A stretch of DNA of 64,000 nucleotides from Thermodesulfobacteriota bacterium (GTDB lineage Bacteria > Desulfobacterota > UBA8473), in NCBI GenBank assembly GCA_040757775.1, contig JBFLWQ010000002.1, positions 124,001-188,000 of the forward strand, written 5' to 3'. The notes beneath the pieces are model-generated. The model saw only the letters and a list, made by a program, of their open reading frames with translations. It did not search any database and was not told the DNA's origin. Both the position numbers and the translations under genes were made by a program. Positions 8,602 through 18,317 of the stretch are shown piece after piece. Numbering within the stretch: the first letter of the stretch is position 1; each line of letters opens with the position of its first letter.

Positions 8602-9648
8602 CTATCCCTCCAATTCAAATTTGATTTTTTTCTCTATCTTTTCTATCTTTGATTCTAACTCCTTTAAAGTCTTTCTCATTTTCGGTAATTTGATAATACT
8701 TGCCTGGGACCTTAACCACTCTTTATGAGGGATTGCTGGAAGACCTGAAACAGTCTGGTTTGGTGCTATATCTTTAGTAATGCCAGATTGCCCGCCAACC
8801 GTAACATTATCCCCGATCTTCAGATGACCTCCTACACCAACCTGACCAGCTAAAACAACATTATTGCCTATTTCTGTACTTCCTGCTATAGCCACCTGGG
8901 CAACTATAATTGTATCCTCTCCAATAATTACATTATGACCAATTTGCACTAGATTGTCGGTTTTAACTCCCCTTTTAATCCAGGTTTTCCCCAGGGCCGC
9001 ACGGTCGATAGTATTGCCGGCACCGATTTCCACATCATCATCAATCTGAACTATACCAACCTGGGGAATCTTATGGTGCGTCTTCCCATCTTTGGCAAAG
9101 CCAAAACCATCACTACCAATAACAGTCCCACAATGGATTATAACTCTTCTACCAATCTTACATCCTTCACGGATAGAAGTATTTGCATAGACCACAGTAT
9201 CTTCACCAATGTGCACATCATCACCAACATATACCCCGGGATACAGGGATACCCTGTCTCCAATCTTTACATTGTCACCCACATATACAAAAGGATAAAT
9301 TGATACATCTATACCAATCTCCGTATTATTCCCAATAACGGCGCCTGGATCAATACCTTTTGCATCACAAGGCTTTTTATGAAATAAGCCAGCAATTTTT
9401 GCGTAAGCCAGGTAGGGGTTGTCAGTACACAGAAGAGGTTTTTCAGAATCTTTAAAACCGGAGGAAACTATTATTGCAGAAGCTTTAGTGGTTCTTGCCA
9501 TCGACAAATACCTGGGGTTAGTAATAAAGGTTATCTCCCCATTTTTTGCCTCATCGATACTGTTTATTCCGGCAATAATAATATTACCATCGCCTATCAC
9601 TTTACCATTGATAAAATCTGCCAACTCTTGCAGACTCTTATTTAACAT
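8602..9648 (-). CDS. lpxD: UDP-3-O-(or 3-N-)acylglucosamine N-acyltransferase
   Basis: Third acyltransferase step of lipid A synthesis. The N-terminal uridine-binding domain spans about residues 1-100, then a long hexapeptide beta-helix to about 315 and a short C-terminal coiled helix. GSDGFGFA (about 179-186), the catalytic His238 in [10 protein letters not shown], and AGSTEIGNN are typical. The ATG at 9648 has GGGAGG five bases upstream and is preferred over the GTG at 9654, which would overlap that site. It has 348 residues. It follows skp and precedes fabZ with one base between stop and start. Confidence 0.92.
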   Translation of the reverse strand: MLNKSLQELADFINGKVIGDGNIIIAGINSIDEAKNGEITFITNPRYLSMARTTKASAIIVSSGFKDSEKPLLCTDNPYLAYAKIAGLFHKKPCDAKGIDPGAVIGNNTEIGIDVSIYPFVYVGDNVKIGDRVSLYPGVYVGDDVHIGEDTVVYANTSIREGCKIGRRVIIHCGTVIGSDGFGFAKDGKTHHKIPQVGIVQIDDDVEIGAGNTIDRAALGKTWIKRGVKTDNLVQIGHNVIIGEDTIIVAQVAIAGSTEIGNNVVLAGQVGVGGHLKIGDNVTVGGQSGITKDIAPNQTVSGLPAIPHKEWLRSQASIIKLPKMRKTLKELESKIEKIEKKIKFELEG

Positions 9649-9727
9649 TTCCACCTCCCTATATTAGATAACAGTTCACAGGGATCAGTTGATAGAGCTT
9701 GGGAAAAGACTTTAAGAGTGAGAACTT

Positions 9728-10258
9728 TTACTTGTTTTGTTTTCTCTGTTCATTATAGGCTTTTATGACTTTATCGGTCAGATCCACAGCGTCAGGGGCA
9801 TAGAGTATTCCGCTCCTGGTCTTTTCAAGTATCATGGTGTAATTGCCTTCTCCCCCGATTTTGTTAACGATCTTTCTCAATTCATCAATTATCTTTTGAC
9901 TAACTTCGATCTCTTCACGATTAAGTTCATCCTGAGAGTCTTTGTATAACCTCTCAAAATCCCTCAGTTCTTTCTGGTATCCTTTTTCTTTCTCGGTTCT
10001 TGCCTTCTCGCTTAATATTAAGCCCTGTTTTTCTATATTATCCTTCAGCTTTTTTAGTTCAGCCTGTTTTCCCTCAAGAGATTTTTGAACCTTTTTTACT
10101 TTTTCAGAAAATATTTTTTTTGCTTCCTTCCCTGCATCAGACGTATTCAGGGCATTCTGAAGGTCAACATATGCTATCTTAACAGTATCAGTTCCTAAAG
10201 CCAAATTAGGGAAAAGTAACACCAACGATAAAGTAAAAATCAAACCTATTTTCCTCAT
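9728..10258 (-). CDS. skp: Skp/OmpH periplasmic chaperone
   Basis: A periplasmic holdase that keeps unfolded outer-membrane proteins soluble for BamA. Residues 1-22 form a signal peptide (hydrophobic run ending near LALGTD). The rest is long charged helix, the tentacle coiled coil (about 45-130), ending KAYNEQRKQNK. Length is 176. It lies between bamA and lpxD, the standard location. The upstream gap contains a short repeat fragment. Confidence 0.88.
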   Translation of the reverse strand: MRKIGLIFTLSLVLLFPNLALGTDTVKIAYVDLQNALNTSDAGKEAKKIFSEKVKKVQKSLEGKQAELKKLKDNIEKQGLILSEKARTEKEKGYQKELRDFERLYKDSQDELNREEIEVSQKIIDELRKIVNKIGGEGNYTMILEKTRSGILYAPDAVDLTDKVIKAYNEQRKQNK

Positions 10259-10295
10259 TTTAAACCTCCTCTGAAAATCTCACTTTTTATCCTTA

Positions 10296-10320
10296 TATCC
10301 TTGACCCCTCGAATCCTGAA
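10296..10320. repeat. Arm-like fragment of the dispersed element
   Basis: CCTTGACCCCTCGAATCCTG between bamA and skp matches the right arm of the element at 38560-38596. No hairpin follows. Confidence 0.45.
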
Positions 10321-10331
10321 AATTTTAACCA

Positions 10332-12977
10332 CTAGAACATCACCCCTATAGCAAACTCCCAGTTACTGCGTCTTTCGTCCGGTTTAGGATCTATATTGTA
10401 CCCCCATTCAAGTCTAAGAGGACCTATTGGTGAATACCATCTTATACCAGCACCAACGCTGGTCCTCAGTCCGCTCAGACTATAATTCTCGTTATCATCA
10501 AAGGCATTTCCCGCATCAAAGAAGACCACACCCTTAATCCCTGCTTTTTTATAAAGGGGAAAAATATACTCTATATTGAACAGCAATTGTTTATTCCCGC
10601 CAATAACATCGCCAGTAGCGGGGTCTTTAGGACCTACGGAATATGCCTTAAAACCTCTGAGGCTGTTTATCCCCCCTAAAAAGAACCGTTCAAAAAGAGG
10701 TAGCTCTCTGCCTTGATTGCCATGTGCAAATCCCATCCTTGCACGAGACATAAAAACAGTATCCCCGGGTAAGGGAAAAAACCACGTTGTGTTACCATAA
10801 TACTTTGTGAAATAATTGGTACCTCCCAAAACACCACCTGCATACTCAATTGCTATACTGTTTTCTGATCCCTTTGTTGGAAATATACGGTCGTTCGTTG
10901 AATCCCTCACCAGAGAAAGCACTATACTGCTCGTGACAGTTTTTCCCTCCTGCTCTTTTATCACTGTAGCAGCAGTATCCAGGACATCAGTTATATCCAC
11001 GTTTTCATATTTGTATGTCGCATACGCCCTGGTATATTCCTCCGTTATTGGGAAACCAAATCTAATATCGCCACCTCGGGAGTATTTGGTATAGTCATCG
11101 TACTCTCTTCTAATATCATAAACATCAAAACCAGCAGATACAGGCGTATCAAAGAGCCAGGGTTCAGTAAATCCTAAGTTGTAGTTTGAGCTTCGTCCAC
11201 CTATGGTAGCAACAAAAAATAATTTCTGCCCTCTGCCAAACAGATTGTCTTGGGTTATATTGAACATCCCGATAACATTGTCAATAGAACTGTAGCCAGC
11301 CCCAACACTTACTGCCCCTGTTGGTTTCTCCTTTACCTTAATATTCAAATTGAGTTTGTCATCATCAGTACCTTTTTCAGTATCAAAACTGAATTCTTCA
11401 AAGTATCCCAACCTATTTACTTTTTGGTAACTCTTACTCAATTTTTCTTTGTCATATATGTCTCCTTCCGCAACTTTTAACTCTCGCCTAATCACCTTAT
11501 CTCGGGTTTTAGTGTTCCCTGTTATAGTAATCCTCTCGAAATATGCCTTTTTGCCCTTATGGACATCAAGGATTAAATCAACCAATTGGATTTCCCTGTC
11601 AATAGAGGTCAAGGGTGTTACATCAGCAAATGCATATCCGGCACCAGCATATTTATCAGTAAGATTAACAACATCCTTTCTGAGTAACTGACGGTCGAAT
11701 ATTTTCCCTGTGGTCATACTTAATTCCTTCAGAAGTTCCTCTTTTTTCTCTATTAAATCACCTTTAATATCGACTTTACCGACTTTAAATTGTTTCCCTT
11801 CATTAATCGGAATAACAATATATATCCACTCGTTATCGTGAGTTATCTCGGGCTTACCAACTTTGATGTCTATATAACCATTATTGCTATAGAATGCGAT
11901 TATCTTGTCCAGGTCTTGCTGCAGCACATCCTCCTTTAACACCCCGGAATCAGTTAACCAGGAAAAGAAACCTTTTTCATCTGTCTGAATAATATCCCGT
12001 AATTCTTTTTCGCTGTATGCCTTGTTATCAATAAATCTAATCTTCTTTATTTTGGTTTTCTTATTCTCCGTAATCTTTAAATCTACTATAGCCTCCTTTC
12101 TTTTCAAATAGTACACTTTATAGTCAACTTCTGCTGCCCAATACCCTTTTTCTCTGTAGAATTTCAGTACATTTTTAATGCTGTCCTCTATTTTGTTAAA
12201 ATTCAAAATTGTGTGGGGTTTAATACTCATAACCTCCATAATATCTTTTTTTTCAATAAACCTGTTACCGCTTATCTCAATTTCCTTGATAGAGGGTTTT
12301 TCACTAACAATAAAATTTATTTCCTTGCCCGAAGGAGTATCTTCTTTAACAACATTCACATCTTCAAAATAATTCATATCGTAAATGCGTTTTATATCTT
12401 CCCTCAAGGTCTTTTGTGAGAGGACATCCCCTTCCTTACTCTCGATACGAGGCTTAATGGCATCTGCTTCAATTCTATCGTTTCCCTTGATAGATATCTT
12501 AACGATTATATCTTTCCCCAGTAATTTTAGTTTGATGCGTCTTGCCAGCTCACCAAGTTTAGAAGTCAGGCTATCCAGATCCTTGCCATCAATATAAATT
12601 CTGATAGGTGATTTATGTCCCTTAATCTCTAAAACTCTGGTATCAAGGCTAATGCCTTTTCCTATATTTGTAAAACTGCCCCAAATTACGAAATCCGCAC
12701 CTATCTTAGCACCAATTCTCCTTACAAAATCTTCAGCTATCTCCCCTTCTGATCTCCCCTTTAATTCAGCTTCCAGTACAGATTTTTCTATAAAAGAAAC
12801 CCTTTCACTTTCTTTGATATGAGAGATTAGAATATCTGGTATTTTCTCTTTTAAATATCCTAGGGGTTCCGGGCTATTAATCTGGAAAGGAAAGATGCCA
12901 ATTTTTATAGCTTCCTGGCCATAAGCAACCTGGCAAGTCAAAAAGCACACCAAAAAAACCAATATCTTTTTAAACAT
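10332..12977 (-). CDS. bamA: Outer-membrane assembly factor BamA with an extra N-terminal domain
   Basis: An Omp85 insertase for outer-membrane beta-barrels. It has a signal peptide (1-20), an unusual domain at about 23-150, POTRA repeats from about 155 (KISIKGNDRIEADAIKPRI) to about 555, and a 16-strand barrel from about 560 to the end. SLRGF near residue 780 is the L6 loop motif, and the C-terminus ends in phenylalanine (EFAIGVMF), as a barrel signal should. At 881 residues it is longer than the usual roughly 800. The extra domain (IKIGIFPFQINS, AELKGRSEGE, IGADFVIWGSFTNIG) resembles the periplasmic FlgO/TolB-N/CsgG-like fold. It sits in a lolD-bamA-skp operon. Confidence 0.95.
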   Translation of the reverse strand: MFKKILVFLVCFLTCQVAYGQEAIKIGIFPFQINSPEPLGYLKEKIPDILISHIKESERVSFIEKSVLEAELKGRSEGEIAEDFVRRIGAKIGADFVIWGSFTNIGKGISLDTRVLEIKGHKSPIRIYIDGKDLDSLTSKLGELARRIKLKLLGKDIIVKISIKGNDRIEADAIKPRIESKEGDVLSQKTLREDIKRIYDMNYFEDVNVVKEDTPSGKEINFIVSEKPSIKEIEISGNRFIEKKDIMEVMSIKPHTILNFNKIEDSIKNVLKFYREKGYWAAEVDYKVYYLKRKEAIVDLKITENKKTKIKKIRFIDNKAYSEKELRDIIQTDEKGFFSWLTDSGVLKEDVLQQDLDKIIAFYSNNGYIDIKVGKPEITHDNEWIYIVIPINEGKQFKVGKVDIKGDLIEKKEELLKELSMTTGKIFDRQLLRKDVVNLTDKYAGAGYAFADVTPLTSIDREIQLVDLILDVHKGKKAYFERITITGNTKTRDKVIRRELKVAEGDIYDKEKLSKSYQKVNRLGYFEEFSFDTEKGTDDDKLNLNIKVKEKPTGAVSVGAGYSSIDNVIGMFNITQDNLFGRGQKLFFVATIGGRSSNYNLGFTEPWLFDTPVSAGFDVYDIRREYDDYTKYSRGGDIRFGFPITEEYTRAYATYKYENVDITDVLDTAATVIKEQEGKTVTSSIVLSLVRDSTNDRIFPTKGSENSIAIEYAGGVLGGTNYFTKYYGNTTWFFPLPGDTVFMSRARMGFAHGNQGRELPLFERFFLGGINSLRGFKAYSVGPKDPATGDVIGGNKQLLFNIEYIFPLYKKAGIKGVVFFDAGNAFDDNENYSLSGLRTSVGAGIRWYSPIGPLRLEWGYNIDPKPDERRSNWEFAIGVMF

Positions 12978-12995
12978 CTAGTGGAATGTCCCTTT

Positions 12996-13020
12996 AAACA
13001 ACGCACTTAAGTGCGCTGTT
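12996..13020. repeat. Near-perfect palindrome between lolD and bamA
   Basis: CGCACTTAAGTGCG at 13002-13015 is a 14-bp perfect palindrome, extended by AACA and TGTT flanks after single mismatches. No T-run follows on either strand. It could be a protein-binding site or an mRNA hairpin limiting read-through from lolD into bamA. Confidence 0.5.
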
Positions 13021-13037
13021 GTCACTATGAATTTTAA

Positions 13038-13727
13038 TTACGATAAGACATCTGAAACAATCATGCCATCCAATAGGCTTACCCTGCGAGGCATTTTATC
13101 TGCCAGTCTGTTATTGTGCGTAACTACAACCAGGGTTATCTTCAGTTCTCTATTCAAATTAATCAACAAATCCTGTACTGCGTCTCCTGTCTTTGTGTCC
13201 AGATTACCTGTGGGTTCATCAGCAAGTATTACTTCGGGTTTAAGTATTAACGCTCTGGCAATAGCCACCCGTTGCTGTTCACCCCCCGACAACTCACCAG
13301 GCTTGTGGGTAATCCTATCTTTCAAGCCAACCTTCTGAAGTATATTCTCGGCTTCAATACAGGCATCTTTCTTTTTGACTCCCCGGATTAAGGCTGGCAT
13401 CATCGTATTTTCAAGGGCATTAAATTCAGGGAGGAGATGATGAAATTGGAATATGAAACCAATCGTTCTGTTTCTAAACCCTGCCAGTTTTTTATCGTCC
13501 ATTAAAAAGAGGTCTTCGGTACCGTAAAAGACATTGCCTGAAGTGGGCCGTTCTATTGCTCCAAGTATGTGAAGCAATGTACTCTTCCCTACCCCAGAAG
13601 CCCCCAGAATAGACAGCATATCCCCCTTCTTAATATCTAAATCTATGCCTTTGAGAACCTCTACTGTTTTATTATTGGATTTAAAGACCTTATACAGTTT
13701 TCTTGTCCTGATAGATACGTTATTCAT
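13038..13727 (-). CDS. lolD: Lipoprotein-releasing ABC transporter ATPase
   Basis: ATPase that powers release of outer-membrane lipoproteins from the inner membrane to LolA. Walker A is [14 protein letters not shown] (about residue 37), the signature is [15 protein letters not shown] (about 143) and Walker B with the D-loop is [12 protein letters not shown] (about 166). MacB/LolD-type ATPases look alike, but position between a LolC-type permease and bamA supports LolD. It starts two bases after the lolC stop. Confidence 0.9.
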   Translation of the reverse strand: MNNVSIRTRKLYKVFKSNNKTVEVLKGIDLDIKKGDMLSILGASGVGKSTLLHILGAIERPTSGNVFYGTEDLFLMDDKKLAGFRNRTIGFIFQFHHLLPEFNALENTMMPALIRGVKKKDACIEAENILQKVGLKDRITHKPGELSGGEQQRVAIARALILKPEVILADEPTGNLDTKTGDAVQDLLINLNRELKITLVVVTHNNRLADKMPRRVSLLDGMIVSDVLS

Positions 13728-13729
13728 TC

Positions 13730-14962
13730 CTATTCATACCTTAAAGCTTCAGCGGGGAGCAGTTTAGAAGCTTGCCATGAGGGATACAGAGTAGCAAGAA
13801 AACTTATTCCAATGGCAGAGATAGCTATCAAAATGGAATCTAAACTGTCTATTCTAATGGGGAGAGTAGATATATAGTATACATCACTGGGCAGCTTTAT
13901 AAATTTGTATTCACTGAGGAGGAAACCCAAAGCATAACCCCCAATTGTTCCAAGCAATGTCCCGGTAACTCCAACTACTAATCCTTCAATAATAAATATC
14001 TTCATTATACTGCTGGCAGTTGCCCCCATAGATTTAAGGATGGCAATATCCTTATTCTTCTCCATAACCACCATTATAAGGGTACTAACTATATTAAAGG
14101 CCGCTACCATAATTATTAGAACCAAGATTACAAACATTGTAATTTTCTCCATTTTTAATGCAGCAAATAGATTCCTGTTCATTTCCATCCAGTCTTTTGT
14201 CCAATATGAATAACCTAAATCTCTAACAATCCTGGAAGCAATCTCTTTAACTTTATAAATATCATCAGTCTTAACTTCTATACCCGTGACAACACCTGGC
14301 ATATTAATAAAGTCTTGAGCATTCTTCAGTGAAATATATAAAAAAGAGGAATCGTATTCATACATCCCGGATTCAAATATACCAACAATCTTAAACTTCT
14401 TCATTCTGGGCACCATACCCATGGGGGTCATAACGCCCATTGGCGAAATCAGATTTACCGTATCACCGTAGAAGATTCCTAAATTCCTCGATAATTCCTT
14501 ACCAATAATAATTCCAGGATAGTCAGCACTATTGTCATGCCCTTCTAAGTTTAGCAAACTCCCCTCTTTCATATTCGATCCTATATTTATTACCTTCCCA
14601 ATTGTTTTAGGATCAACCCCTCGTAAAGCTACTCCCAGAGAACCAGATTTTGAACTCAGCATTGCCTGCGTATATATAAATGGAGTTGCGGATTTCACCC
14701 TTTTTACTTTCTCAATTTTTTTTATTATCTCTTCATAATCATCCAATCCTTCGCTCTGTTTCAGCACCACTATGTGAGAATAGTATCCAAGAATCTTGCT
14801 TGTAAGGTCCTCCTTAAAGCCACTCATCACCCCTATTACCACAATCAGGGTCATAACCCCGACGGCCACTCCTCCAACAGATATAAGGGTAATAATAGAT
14901 ATAAAAGTCTGTTTTCTCTTGGCTTTTAAATATCTCAGCCCGATAAAAAATTCGTAAGACAT
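13730..14962 (-). CDS. lolC: LolC/E-type lipoprotein-releasing permease
   Basis: Inner-membrane subunit with one helix near residues 22-45 (ISVGGVAVGVMTLIVVIGVM), a large periplasmic domain (about 50-270) and three helices in the C-terminal third. It begins with the family-typical YEFFIGLRYLKAKRKQTFIS. Its 410 residues match LolC/E. Only one permease gene is present, so the complex probably contains a homodimer (LolF-like), as in many bacteria outside the enterics. Directly upstream of lolD. Confidence 0.88.
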   Translation of the reverse strand: MSYEFFIGLRYLKAKRKQTFISIITLISVGGVAVGVMTLIVVIGVMSGFKEDLTSKILGYYSHIVVLKQSEGLDDYEEIIKKIEKVKRVKSATPFIYTQAMLSSKSGSLGVALRGVDPKTIGKVINIGSNMKEGSLLNLEGHDNSADYPGIIIGKELSRNLGIFYGDTVNLISPMGVMTPMGMVPRMKKFKIVGIFESGMYEYDSSFLYISLKNAQDFINMPGVVTGIEVKTDDIYKVKEIASRIVRDLGYSYWTKDWMEMNRNLFAALKMEKITMFVILVLIIMVAAFNIVSTLIMVVMEKNKDIAILKSMGATASSIMKIFIIEGLVVGVTGTLLGTIGGYALGFLLSEYKFIKLPSDVYYISTLPIRIDSLDSILIAISAIGISFLATLYPSWQASKLLPAEALRYE

Positions 14963-15003
14963 GCTACCCTGAACTTATCGCACCTATGGTACGAAAATTT
15001 AGA

Positions 15004-15021
15004 GGTTCGATTTATCGAACC
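15004..15021. repeat. 8-bp stem inverted repeat between lysS and lolC
   Basis: GGTTCGAT-TT-ATCGAACC is a perfect inverted repeat in the gap between the two genes, followed by CCGCAATGACGGGAGTCAT. The second part resembles pieces of the CATTCCGG-type dispersed repeat seen at 53731-53820. Likely a repeat relic; no T-run makes it a terminator. Confidence 0.45.
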
Positions 15022-15050
15022 CGCAATGACGGGAGTCATAAATGACGCCC

Positions 15051-16532
15051 TTACTCTCTGGTTCTCAGTTGAGGGAACAGAATTACATCGCGGATAGAAG
15101 AAGTATCAGTAAAAAGCATCACCAGCCTGTCTATCCCAATGCCTTCACCAGCAGTGGGGGGCATACCGTATTCTAAAGCTTTGATAAAATCCTTGTCTAA
15201 CATACCAGACTCATCATCAGTTTCTCCCTTTTGCTGAAGTTCTGTTAAGAACCTTTCCTTTTGATCTATTGGGTCATTAAGTTCTGAAAAGGCATTTGCT
15301 ATCTCTCTTCCGCAGATAAAAAGTTCAAACCTGTCAACCTCATCCGGGTTTTCATCGTTTCTACGAGACAGGGGAGAGGTATCCGTGGGGTAATGAGTAA
15401 TAAAAGTAGGTTGAATTAAATTGGGCTCTGCAACTTCTTCGAAGATCTGGGTCAAAAGATTACCTAAGCGCATTTTTCTATCCAACTGAATGCCAATCTT
15501 TTGCCCATATTCCATCAGTTTTTCTTTATCCCCTAGAACCTCTTCCTTAAGTTCACTGTATTTTATTATCGCTTCTTTCAGGGTCAAACGTCTCCAGGGT
15601 GGTGTAAAATCGAGTTTGATTCCTTGATATTCAAATTTTAAATTATTAAAGATCGCCTTTGCAATACGGGTTAACAACTCTTCTGTGAGATCCATAAAAT
15701 CCAGATAGGTGGCATAGGACTGATAAAACTCCAGCATGGTAAATTCTGGGTTATGCTGGGTTGATATTCCTTCATTTCGAAAATTTCGATTAATCTCATA
15801 GACCCTCTCCAATCCACCAATAACCAATCGTTTTAAATACAATTCTGGAGCAATTCTCAGGTAGAGATCCATACCCAGTGTATTATGATAGGTTTTGAAT
15901 GGACGGGCAGTAGCCCCTCCAGGTATAGACTGCATCATTGGAGTCTCAACTTCTAAAAAGTCTCTTTCATTAAGAAATTCTCTAATAAGCTGTATGATAC
16001 GAGTCCGTTTGTAAAGCACCTCTCTTGTCTGGGGGTTAACAATTAAATCGAGGTATCTCTGCCGGTATCTGGTTTCGATATCTGCTAACCCATGCCATTT
16101 TTCTGGAAGGGGCCTCAATGCCTTGGTTAAAAGCTTAATCTCATCAACATATACCGTTAATTCCTGGGTCTTGGTTCGGAAGGGTCCCCCAAGAATACCA
16201 ATAAAATCACCAATATCGATTTTTTTAGAAATTCTAAAATTCTCTTTTCCAATAGTATCCTGACGTATGTATGCCTGAATCTTACCTTTTCTGTCCTGTA
16301 TATGCACAAAGATAGCCCTGCCGAAATTTCGAATGGCTATTACCCTTCCAGCAAGAGAAAATTTCTCCTTTACCTTTTCTAAGTCTTCATTACTTTTATC
16401 TTTAAATTCTTCTAAAATATCCTGAGTAACGTGAGTCACTTTAAAGTCATTAGTGTAGGGATTTATACCTTCTCTCCTCAGATCTTCGATCTTCTTTGCC
16501 CTCTGTAATATGAGTTGACTCTGCTCATCCAT
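15051..16532 (-). CDS. lysS: Lysyl-tRNA synthetase, class II
   Basis: Charges tRNA-Lys. It has an N-terminal OB-fold anticodon-binding domain (about 55-150; FSLAGRVIAIRNFGRAIFVH) and a class II catalytic core with motif 2 RNFRNEGISTQHNPEFTMLE and motif 3 GEGIGIDRLVMLF near the C-terminus. I place the start at the ATG at 16532 (MDEQSQLILQRAKKI), which has GAAAGG and AAGAGGTG upstream and gives 493 residues. The 30 extra residues of the frame to 16622 have no family counterpart. It heads the envelope operon, an order also seen in Geobacter relatives. Confidence 0.95.
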   Translation of the reverse strand: MDEQSQLILQRAKKIEDLRREGINPYTNDFKVTHVTQDILEEFKDKSNEDLEKVKEKFSLAGRVIAIRNFGRAIFVHIQDRKGKIQAYIRQDTIGKENFRISKKIDIGDFIGILGGPFRTKTQELTVYVDEIKLLTKALRPLPEKWHGLADIETRYRQRYLDLIVNPQTREVLYKRTRIIQLIREFLNERDFLEVETPMMQSIPGGATARPFKTYHNTLGMDLYLRIAPELYLKRLVIGGLERVYEINRNFRNEGISTQHNPEFTMLEFYQSYATYLDFMDLTEELLTRIAKAIFNNLKFEYQGIKLDFTPPWRRLTLKEAIIKYSELKEEVLGDKEKLMEYGQKIGIQLDRKMRLGNLLTQIFEEVAEPNLIQPTFITHYPTDTSPLSRRNDENPDEVDRFELFICGREIANAFSELNDPIDQKERFLTELQQKGETDDESGMLDKDFIKALEYGMPPTAGEGIGIDRLVMLFTDTSSIRDVILFPQLRTRE

Positions 16533-16739
16533 CTTGTGCCTTTCACCTCTTAAAGGAAAATGATTTAAGTTTTGAAGGTTATCGCAATTTGCTCTTGTAG
16601 TCAAGTCAAAAGAATTGGGCATTTTTCAAAGCTCTCAGATTAAGAACTAACGAAAAGAAATCGCATCTCAACTCGGACTGGAAAGATGTTTTTAGGTAGA
16701 CAATTGGCAGGGGGGGGGGAAGCGTTTAACTACTCATTC

Positions 16740-17753
16740 CTATTCTTGGAACTTTTTGTATACTGCATCAATTTCATCCAAACTGCGAAAGAATGCGTCC
16801 ACCACCTGAGGATCGAAGTGTTTGCCTTTTTCCTCCCTGATGATCTTATATGCCCTGTCATTTGAAAAAGCCGGTTTATAGGGCCGCTTTGTAGTCAAGG
16901 CATCGAAGACATCAGCAAGGGCTGTAATGCGGCCAACCAAAGGAATTTCTTCTCCTTTAAGCCCATAGGGATAACCCATGCCATTCCACTTCTCATGATG
17001 CGATATGGCAATCTGTTCTGCCATCTGGATTATCTCTGATTCCGAACCAACTAATATTCTGCCTCCAATGGAGCAATGGGTTTTTATGATTTCGAATTCT
17101 TCAGGGGTTAGCTTATCCGATTTAAACAGGATATTATCAGGGATGCCGATTTTACCAACATCGTGCATGGGACTGGCATAGAGGATTAAATCGACTTCTT
17201 TATCCCTAAGACCCATCCCCCTGGCGATTATGGCGGAATAATTGCTCATCCGTTTGAGATGCATGGCAGTATCTTCATCCCGGTATTCGGAGGCTATAGC
17301 CAGGCGATGAATTGCTTCCAGATATGCCTGCTTCAGATTATTATGGGATAACGAAAGATCCCGGGCATATGTTAGAAGCTGGATATTTTGCTCTCTGATG
17401 TTCCGGTTAAGCTGCTGCAATTTTTTCAGCAGGGAGTTAAAATGATCGGCGATATCGTTTAGCTCCTGATCAGCCTCTACCCGGATCGGCTCCTCCTTTT
17501 CTTCGGCTTGAACTACAGCTATTTCTCTGGACAGGCTAACGAGCTGGTCGGCAGACCTTCTCATAAGAGAGAAGCCTGCCAAAATAGAAAATAGTATCAA
17601 CGCCAAAAATATAATCATCGTTTCAGTCAAGTCTATTTTTTCACAAATAAACATATAGATAACCAGGAGAAAAGGGATAAACCCCAATAAAGCAAAAATA
17701 ATCCGGGTCTTTCCGTAAAAACTTCTGTAATCTCGATACTTTGATCTTATCAT
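16740..17753 (-). CDS. Membrane HD-GYP domain protein, probable c-di-GMP phosphodiesterase
   Basis: Two membrane helices (about 17-38 and 44-65), a HAMP-like linker and coiled coil (about 66-140), then an HD-GYP domain (about 150-330). Metal and signature residues are present: HDVGKIGIP, then HHEKWNGMGYP, with Asn at a position where Asp is common. Proteins of this class hydrolyse c-di-GMP and respond to membrane or periplasmic signals. It sits two genes after a PilC gene with a PilZ gene between, so control of type IV pili is a reasonable inference. A decayed copy of its 3' end is at 18185-18275. Confidence 0.88.
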   Translation of the reverse strand: MIRSKYRDYRSFYGKTRIIFALLGFIPFLLVIYMFICEKIDLTETMIIFLALILFSILAGFSLMRRSADQLVSLSREIAVVQAEEKEEPIRVEADQELNDIADHFNSLLKKLQQLNRNIREQNIQLLTYARDLSLSHNNLKQAYLEAIHRLAIASEYRDEDTAMHLKRMSNYSAIIARGMGLRDKEVDLILYASPMHDVGKIGIPDNILFKSDKLTPEEFEIIKTHCSIGGRILVGSESEIIQMAEQIAISHHEKWNGMGYPYGLKGEEIPLVGRITALADVFDALTTKRPYKPAFSNDRAYKIIREEKGKHFDPQVVDAFFRSLDEIDAVYKKFQE

Positions 17754-17793
17754 TGATAACCTTTCAGATTCCCTAGGGGTTTTTGTGGGTTGC

Positions 17794-18159
17794 CTACGTT
17801 TCTACATCAAGCCGTTCAAAATCTAGCAGGGTATCTATTCTGACAGCTATCTCTATTTCCTGACTCCTGTCACTAATATCTGAATTGCCCGGCATATCTA
17901 TCCGGACAACAGTTGCTTTCCCTTTCATACGGGCCTTTATGCCATTGGCTTCAGGCAGATAAATGGTAATTTCCAATGGTTGGCCAAGAAAATATTTGCC
18001 AGCTTGCAGGCTCATAAATTTGGCTCCTCCCCCGGAAATATCCTTTAAAATGGTCTTTTCCTTATAATTGTTTCCCCCAATGTCTTTGGCAGACACTTCC
18101 AGCACAAACTCTATTGGAAAACGTGTGAAATTTCTTCTGTTTGATTTATTGTTCATCAT
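17794..18159 (-). CDS. PilZ domain protein, c-di-GMP receptor
   Basis: A 121-residue single-domain protein. The c-di-GMP-binding residues are visible: the arginine-rich switch NRRNFTRF near the N-terminus and DISGGGAKF (about 42-50, the D/NxSxxG motif). A beta-barrel-like remainder ends in the acidic FERLDVET. It is 40 bases upstream of the HD-GYP gene in the same direction, so a c-di-GMP receptor and a likely hydrolase are co-transcribed next to pilus motor genes. Confidence 0.85.
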   Translation of the reverse strand: MMNNKSNRRNFTRFPIEFVLEVSAKDIGGNNYKEKTILKDISGGGAKFMSLQAGKYFLGQPLEITIYLPEANGIKARMKGKATVVRIDMPGNSDISDRSQEIEIAVRIDTLLDFERLDVET

Positions 18160-18184
18160 TCTTAAGTAAGCTCTTGTTCTGCCT

Positions 18185-18275
18185 TATTGATTCATCCAAA
18201 CTGCAAAAAAATCCATTTGCTAACCGAGAATCAAAGTAGCTACCTTTTTACATTCCTGATAACGGTATATCAATC
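18185..18275 (-). pseudogene. Decayed fragment of an HD-GYP gene 3' end
   Basis: Read on the minus strand this gap encodes KGSYFDSRLANGFFCSLDE, matching KGKHFDPQVVDAFFRSLDE at the end of the intact HD-GYP protein. The upstream match (IRNVK against IREEK) is one frame away, and a stop follows in one reading. It is a frameshifted relic of a duplicated HD-GYP gene between pilC and the PilZ gene. Nucleotide similarity to 16760-16855 is also visible, for example TTCATCCAAACTGC in both. Confidence 0.65.
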
Positions 18276-18317
18276 ATTGATTACTTCCAGAGAATATCCG
18301 GTTTGGAGATTTGTATT

